From NCBI GenBank assembly GCA_009996555.1, contig JAACZX010000109.1:1-7465 (forward strand): a DNA stretch of 7,465 nt. Direction: 5' to 3'. This DNA comes from Chitinophagaceae bacterium (GTDB lineage Bacteria > Bacteroidota > Bacteroidia > Chitinophagales > Chitinophagaceae). The notes beneath the pieces were generated by a model, which did no database searches, was not told the DNA's origin, and saw only the letters and a list, made by a program, of their open reading frames with translations. This document shows, one piece after another, positions 5,246-7,465 of this stretch; positions within the stretch are counted from its first letter, which is position 1, and every line of letters begins with the position of its first letter. Made by a program: the position numbers and the translations under genes.

Positions 5246-7465
5246 ATGAGAAAATCTTTTTTATTGCTGCTATTGCTTCCTCTTTTTACAGCAGCACAGA
5301 AACTTCCATCAATTGAAGACAAAACAAACGGGTTAAAAAAGTACGAAGGTTATTTCCCTTTTTATTGGGATGAGAATACCGGCAAAATGTGGCTGGAGGT
5401 AGATAAGTTAGATACCGAATTTTTATACGTTGTTTCGTTGCCTTCAGGCCTGGGATCAAATGATATTGGTCTTGATCGTGGGTTATTGGGTGAAGACCGT
5501 ATTGTGAAGTTCAGTAAGATTGGCCGAAAGATTTTACTCATTCAGCCAAACTACAGCTACCGGGCTTTATCCAATGATGCTGCTGAACGCAGGGCAGTGG
5601 AACAGGCTTTTGCACAAACAACTGTGTGGGGTTTTACTGTTGAAGCAGAAAGTAATAGTAAATATCTTGTTGATGCTACTGATTTTTTGATGCGTGATGC
5701 CATGAAAGTGAGTAACAGCATCCGCCGTATGCGGCAGGGAAATTATGTGTTGGATAAAACACGCAGTGCCATGTATCTGCCACGTACCAAAAATTTTCCA
5801 CTCAATTCAGAACTGGAAGTAACGGTTACTTATACCAACGGCGATGGTGAAGTAGGAAATTTTGTGCAGTCCGTTGCACCTTCAACCGAAGCGATCACCT
5901 TGCGTATTCATCATTCATTGGTGCAGTTGCCCGATAATAATTATAAGCCAAGGGTATTTGATCCACGCAGCAGTTATATTCCTGTTTCCTTTTTTGATTA
6001 TGCTTCTCCGGTTAGTGACCCCATTGAAAAGCAATACATCATCCGTCACCGGTTGAATAAAAAAGATCCATCTGCTGCAAAAAGCGAAGCGGTGAAGCCC
6101 ATCATTTATTATTTAGATAATGGCACACCTGAACCTATCCGTTCAGCTTTACTTGCCGGAGGTAAATGGTGGAACCAGGCTTTTGAAGCTGCTGGTTATA
6201 TCAATGCGTTTGATGTAAGAATACTTCCTGACGATGCCGACCCGATGGATATCCGTTACAACATGATCAACTGGGTGCATCGCTCAACACGTGGCTGGAG
6301 TTATGGTGCTTCGGTTGTTGATCCACGTACTGGTGAAATCATTAAAGGACAGGTATCACTTGGTTCATTACGTGTGCGACAGGATTATCTCATCTTCTCC
6401 GGTTTGTTAGCTCCCTACGAAACGGGAATACCAGCCGATGATAAAATGCTGAAAGCTGCATTGGCAAGATTACGTCAATTGTCTGCACATGAAATTGGTC
6501 ATACCATTGGCTTGATGCACAACTATGCAGCAAGTGTAAGTAACCGTGCAAGTGTGATGGATTACCCTCATCCAACGATCCGTGTAAATGCAAATGGCGA
6601 AATGGATTTTTCCAGTGTGTATGATGATAAGATTGGTGATTGGGATAAAGTAGCCGTTACATGGGGCTACCAGGATTTTCCTGCAGGCACCAACGAAAAA
6701 ACGGCCTTGAATAATATTATTCTTGATGCAAATAAAAGAGGATTGCAATTCATTAGCGATCGGGATGCACGTGCACCCGGAGGTTTGCATCCACAGGCGC
6801 ATTTGTGGGATAATGGTGTGAGTGCTGTTGATGAATTGAAAGAAGTGATGAAAGTGCGAAACAAAGCGTTACAACAATTTGGCGAAAAAAACATTCGTCC
6901 CGGTATGCCGATGGCCATGCTGGAAGATGCATTAGTGCCTGTTTATTTTTATCATCGTTATCAAATTGAAGCGGCCACAAAATTGGCGGGTGGTATGTAT
7001 TATAGTTATGCCTTGCGTGGCGATGGTCAACTGATCACAAAAATGCTGAGTAAAGAAGAACAACGAAATGCATTGAACAGTATCATTGATTGTATCGATC
7101 CAAAAGTGTTGATGATACCCGATCGTATTGCTGCATTGATACCGCCACGACCATCGGGTTATGGTAGCACAAGAGAATTGTTCCGCAAGCGTACAGGTTT
7201 ATCTTTTGATCAGTTATCACCTGCAGAAACAGCTGCCGATCTTCCCTTTTCTTTCTTATTTAACAGTGAACGCTTAAGCAGAATGGTGCAGCAGGAAGTG
7301 AATGGCGGCTTAGGTGTTGCAGAAATGATACAGCTGTTGATTGATAAAACATTTAAAGCACCACGCCGGAACGGAATGGAAGCCTTGATTCAGCTACAAA
7401 CAGAACAGGTATTGTTAACTTATTTGCTTGCTGTATCTGTTGATGAAAATAATTCGTTTGCAGTT
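5246..7465 (+). CDS. Secreted zinc-dependent metalloprotease, DUF5117/Met-zincin family (3' end cut by window)
   Basis: The frame is open for 740 codons to the window edge with no stop, so the C-terminus is missing; family members are usually somewhat over 800 aa, so perhaps 60-120 residues lie beyond. Residues 1-17 (MRKSFLLLLLLPLFTAA) form a signal peptide with likely cleavage before Gln18. Residues about 22-70 (GLKKYEGYFPFYWDENTGK region) resemble DUF5118, and about 75-265 resemble DUF5117. A conserved stretch, YYLDNGTPEPIRSALLAGG then WWNQAFEAAGY, lies at 288-318. The zinc site HEIGHTIGLMH (415-425) is a full HExxHxxGxxH motif, with Glu416 catalytic and His415, His419 and His425 as ligands; SVMDYP (436-441) provides the Met-turn at Met438. 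The rest (to 740) is the Met-zincin C-terminal region. All catalytic residues are present, so it should be an active exported endopeptidase; its substrate is unknown. It starts 83 bp after the permease stop, with no clear promoter. Confidence 0.92.
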   Translation, partial: MRKSFLLLLLLPLFTAAQKLPSIEDKTNGLKKYEGYFPFYWDENTGKMWLEVDKLDTEFLYVVSLPSGLGSNDIGLDRGLLGEDRIVKFSKIGRKILLIQPNYSYRALSNDAAERRAVEQAFAQTTVWGFTVEAESNSKYLVDATDFLMRDAMKVSNSIRRMRQGNYVLDKTRSAMYLPRTKNFPLNSELEVTVTYTNGDGEVGNFVQSVAPSTEAITLRIHHSLVQLPDNNYKPRVFDPRSSYIPVSFFDYASPVSDPIEKQYIIRHRLNKKDPSAAKSEAVKPIIYYLDNGTPEPIRSALLAGGKWWNQAFEAAGYINAFDVRILPDDADPMDIRYNMINWVHRSTRGWSYGASVVDPRTGEIIKGQVSLGSLRVRQDYLIFSGLLAPYETGIPADDKMLKAALARLRQLSAHEIGHTIGLMHNYAASVSNRASVMDYPHPTIRVNANGEMDFSSVYDDKIGDWDKVAVTWGYQDFPAGTNEKTALNNIILDANKRGLQFISDRDARAPGGLHPQAHLWDNGVSAVDELKEVMKVRNKALQQFGEKNIRPGMPMAMLEDALVPVYFYHRYQIEAATKLAGGMYYSYALRGDGQLITKMLSKEEQRNALNSIIDCIDPKVLMIPDRIAALIPPRPSGYGSTRELFRKRTGLSFDQLSPAETAADLPFSFLFNSERLSRMVQQEVNGGLGVAEMIQLLIDKTFKAPRRNGMEALIQLQTEQVLLTYLLAVSVDENNSFAV

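Noticed and set aside
6390..6980. Open minus-strand frames opposite the metalloprotease zinc-site region
   Set aside because: Low-complexity, His/Cys-rich translations antisense to a conserved catalytic domain; shadows of the real gene.

Overview
The window looks like ordinary chromosomal DNA from a member of the Bacteroidota, most likely the Chitinophagaceae. The signs are: moderately AT-rich DNA, genes without clear Shine-Dalgarno sequences, one good match to the Bacteroidota -7 promoter element TAnnTTTG, a lipoprotein whose lipidated Cys is followed by lysines, a small outer-membrane-barrel-like protein of a style common in this group, and a DUF5117/Met-zincin metalloprotease, a family that is frequent in Bacteroidota. 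The taxonomic call is inference from these features; no rRNA or marker gene is present.

Left half (10-2750), all on the minus strand. In transcription order: a membrane-anchored GH25 lysozyme-like protein (1956-2750); a secreted 154-aa beta-barrel-like protein (1424-1888) with a promoter candidate just upstream and a clear intrinsic terminator just downstream; a 75-aa two-helix membrane protein (1117-1344); and a 340-aa lipoprotein built from seven copies of a DVYVAGYE...WKNG repeat, probably a seven-bladed beta-propeller (10-1032).

Right half (2853-7465), all on the plus strand and divergent from the left half. In order: a membrane-bound family 2 glycosyltransferase (2853-3980); an orphan OppC/DppC-type ABC transporter permease with an enlarged periplasmic loop (4083-5162); and a secreted zinc metalloprotease (5246 to the window end) whose C-terminus is cut off. 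The GT2-permease gap carries a CCCC/GGGG-rich element resembling small dispersed repeats of this group.

Nearly all products act in the cell envelope or are exported, but the genes do not form an obvious pathway: gaps of about 70-100 bp and the terminator suggest mostly separate transcription units. I found no RNA gene, CRISPR array, insertion sequence, phage gene or defence system, and no gene-free stretch over 300 bases. I see no convincing undescribed system. The most useful points are the seven-fold propeller lipoprotein, the start correction imposed by the terminator, the lone OppC-type permease with its loop insert, and the GC-rich intergenic element.
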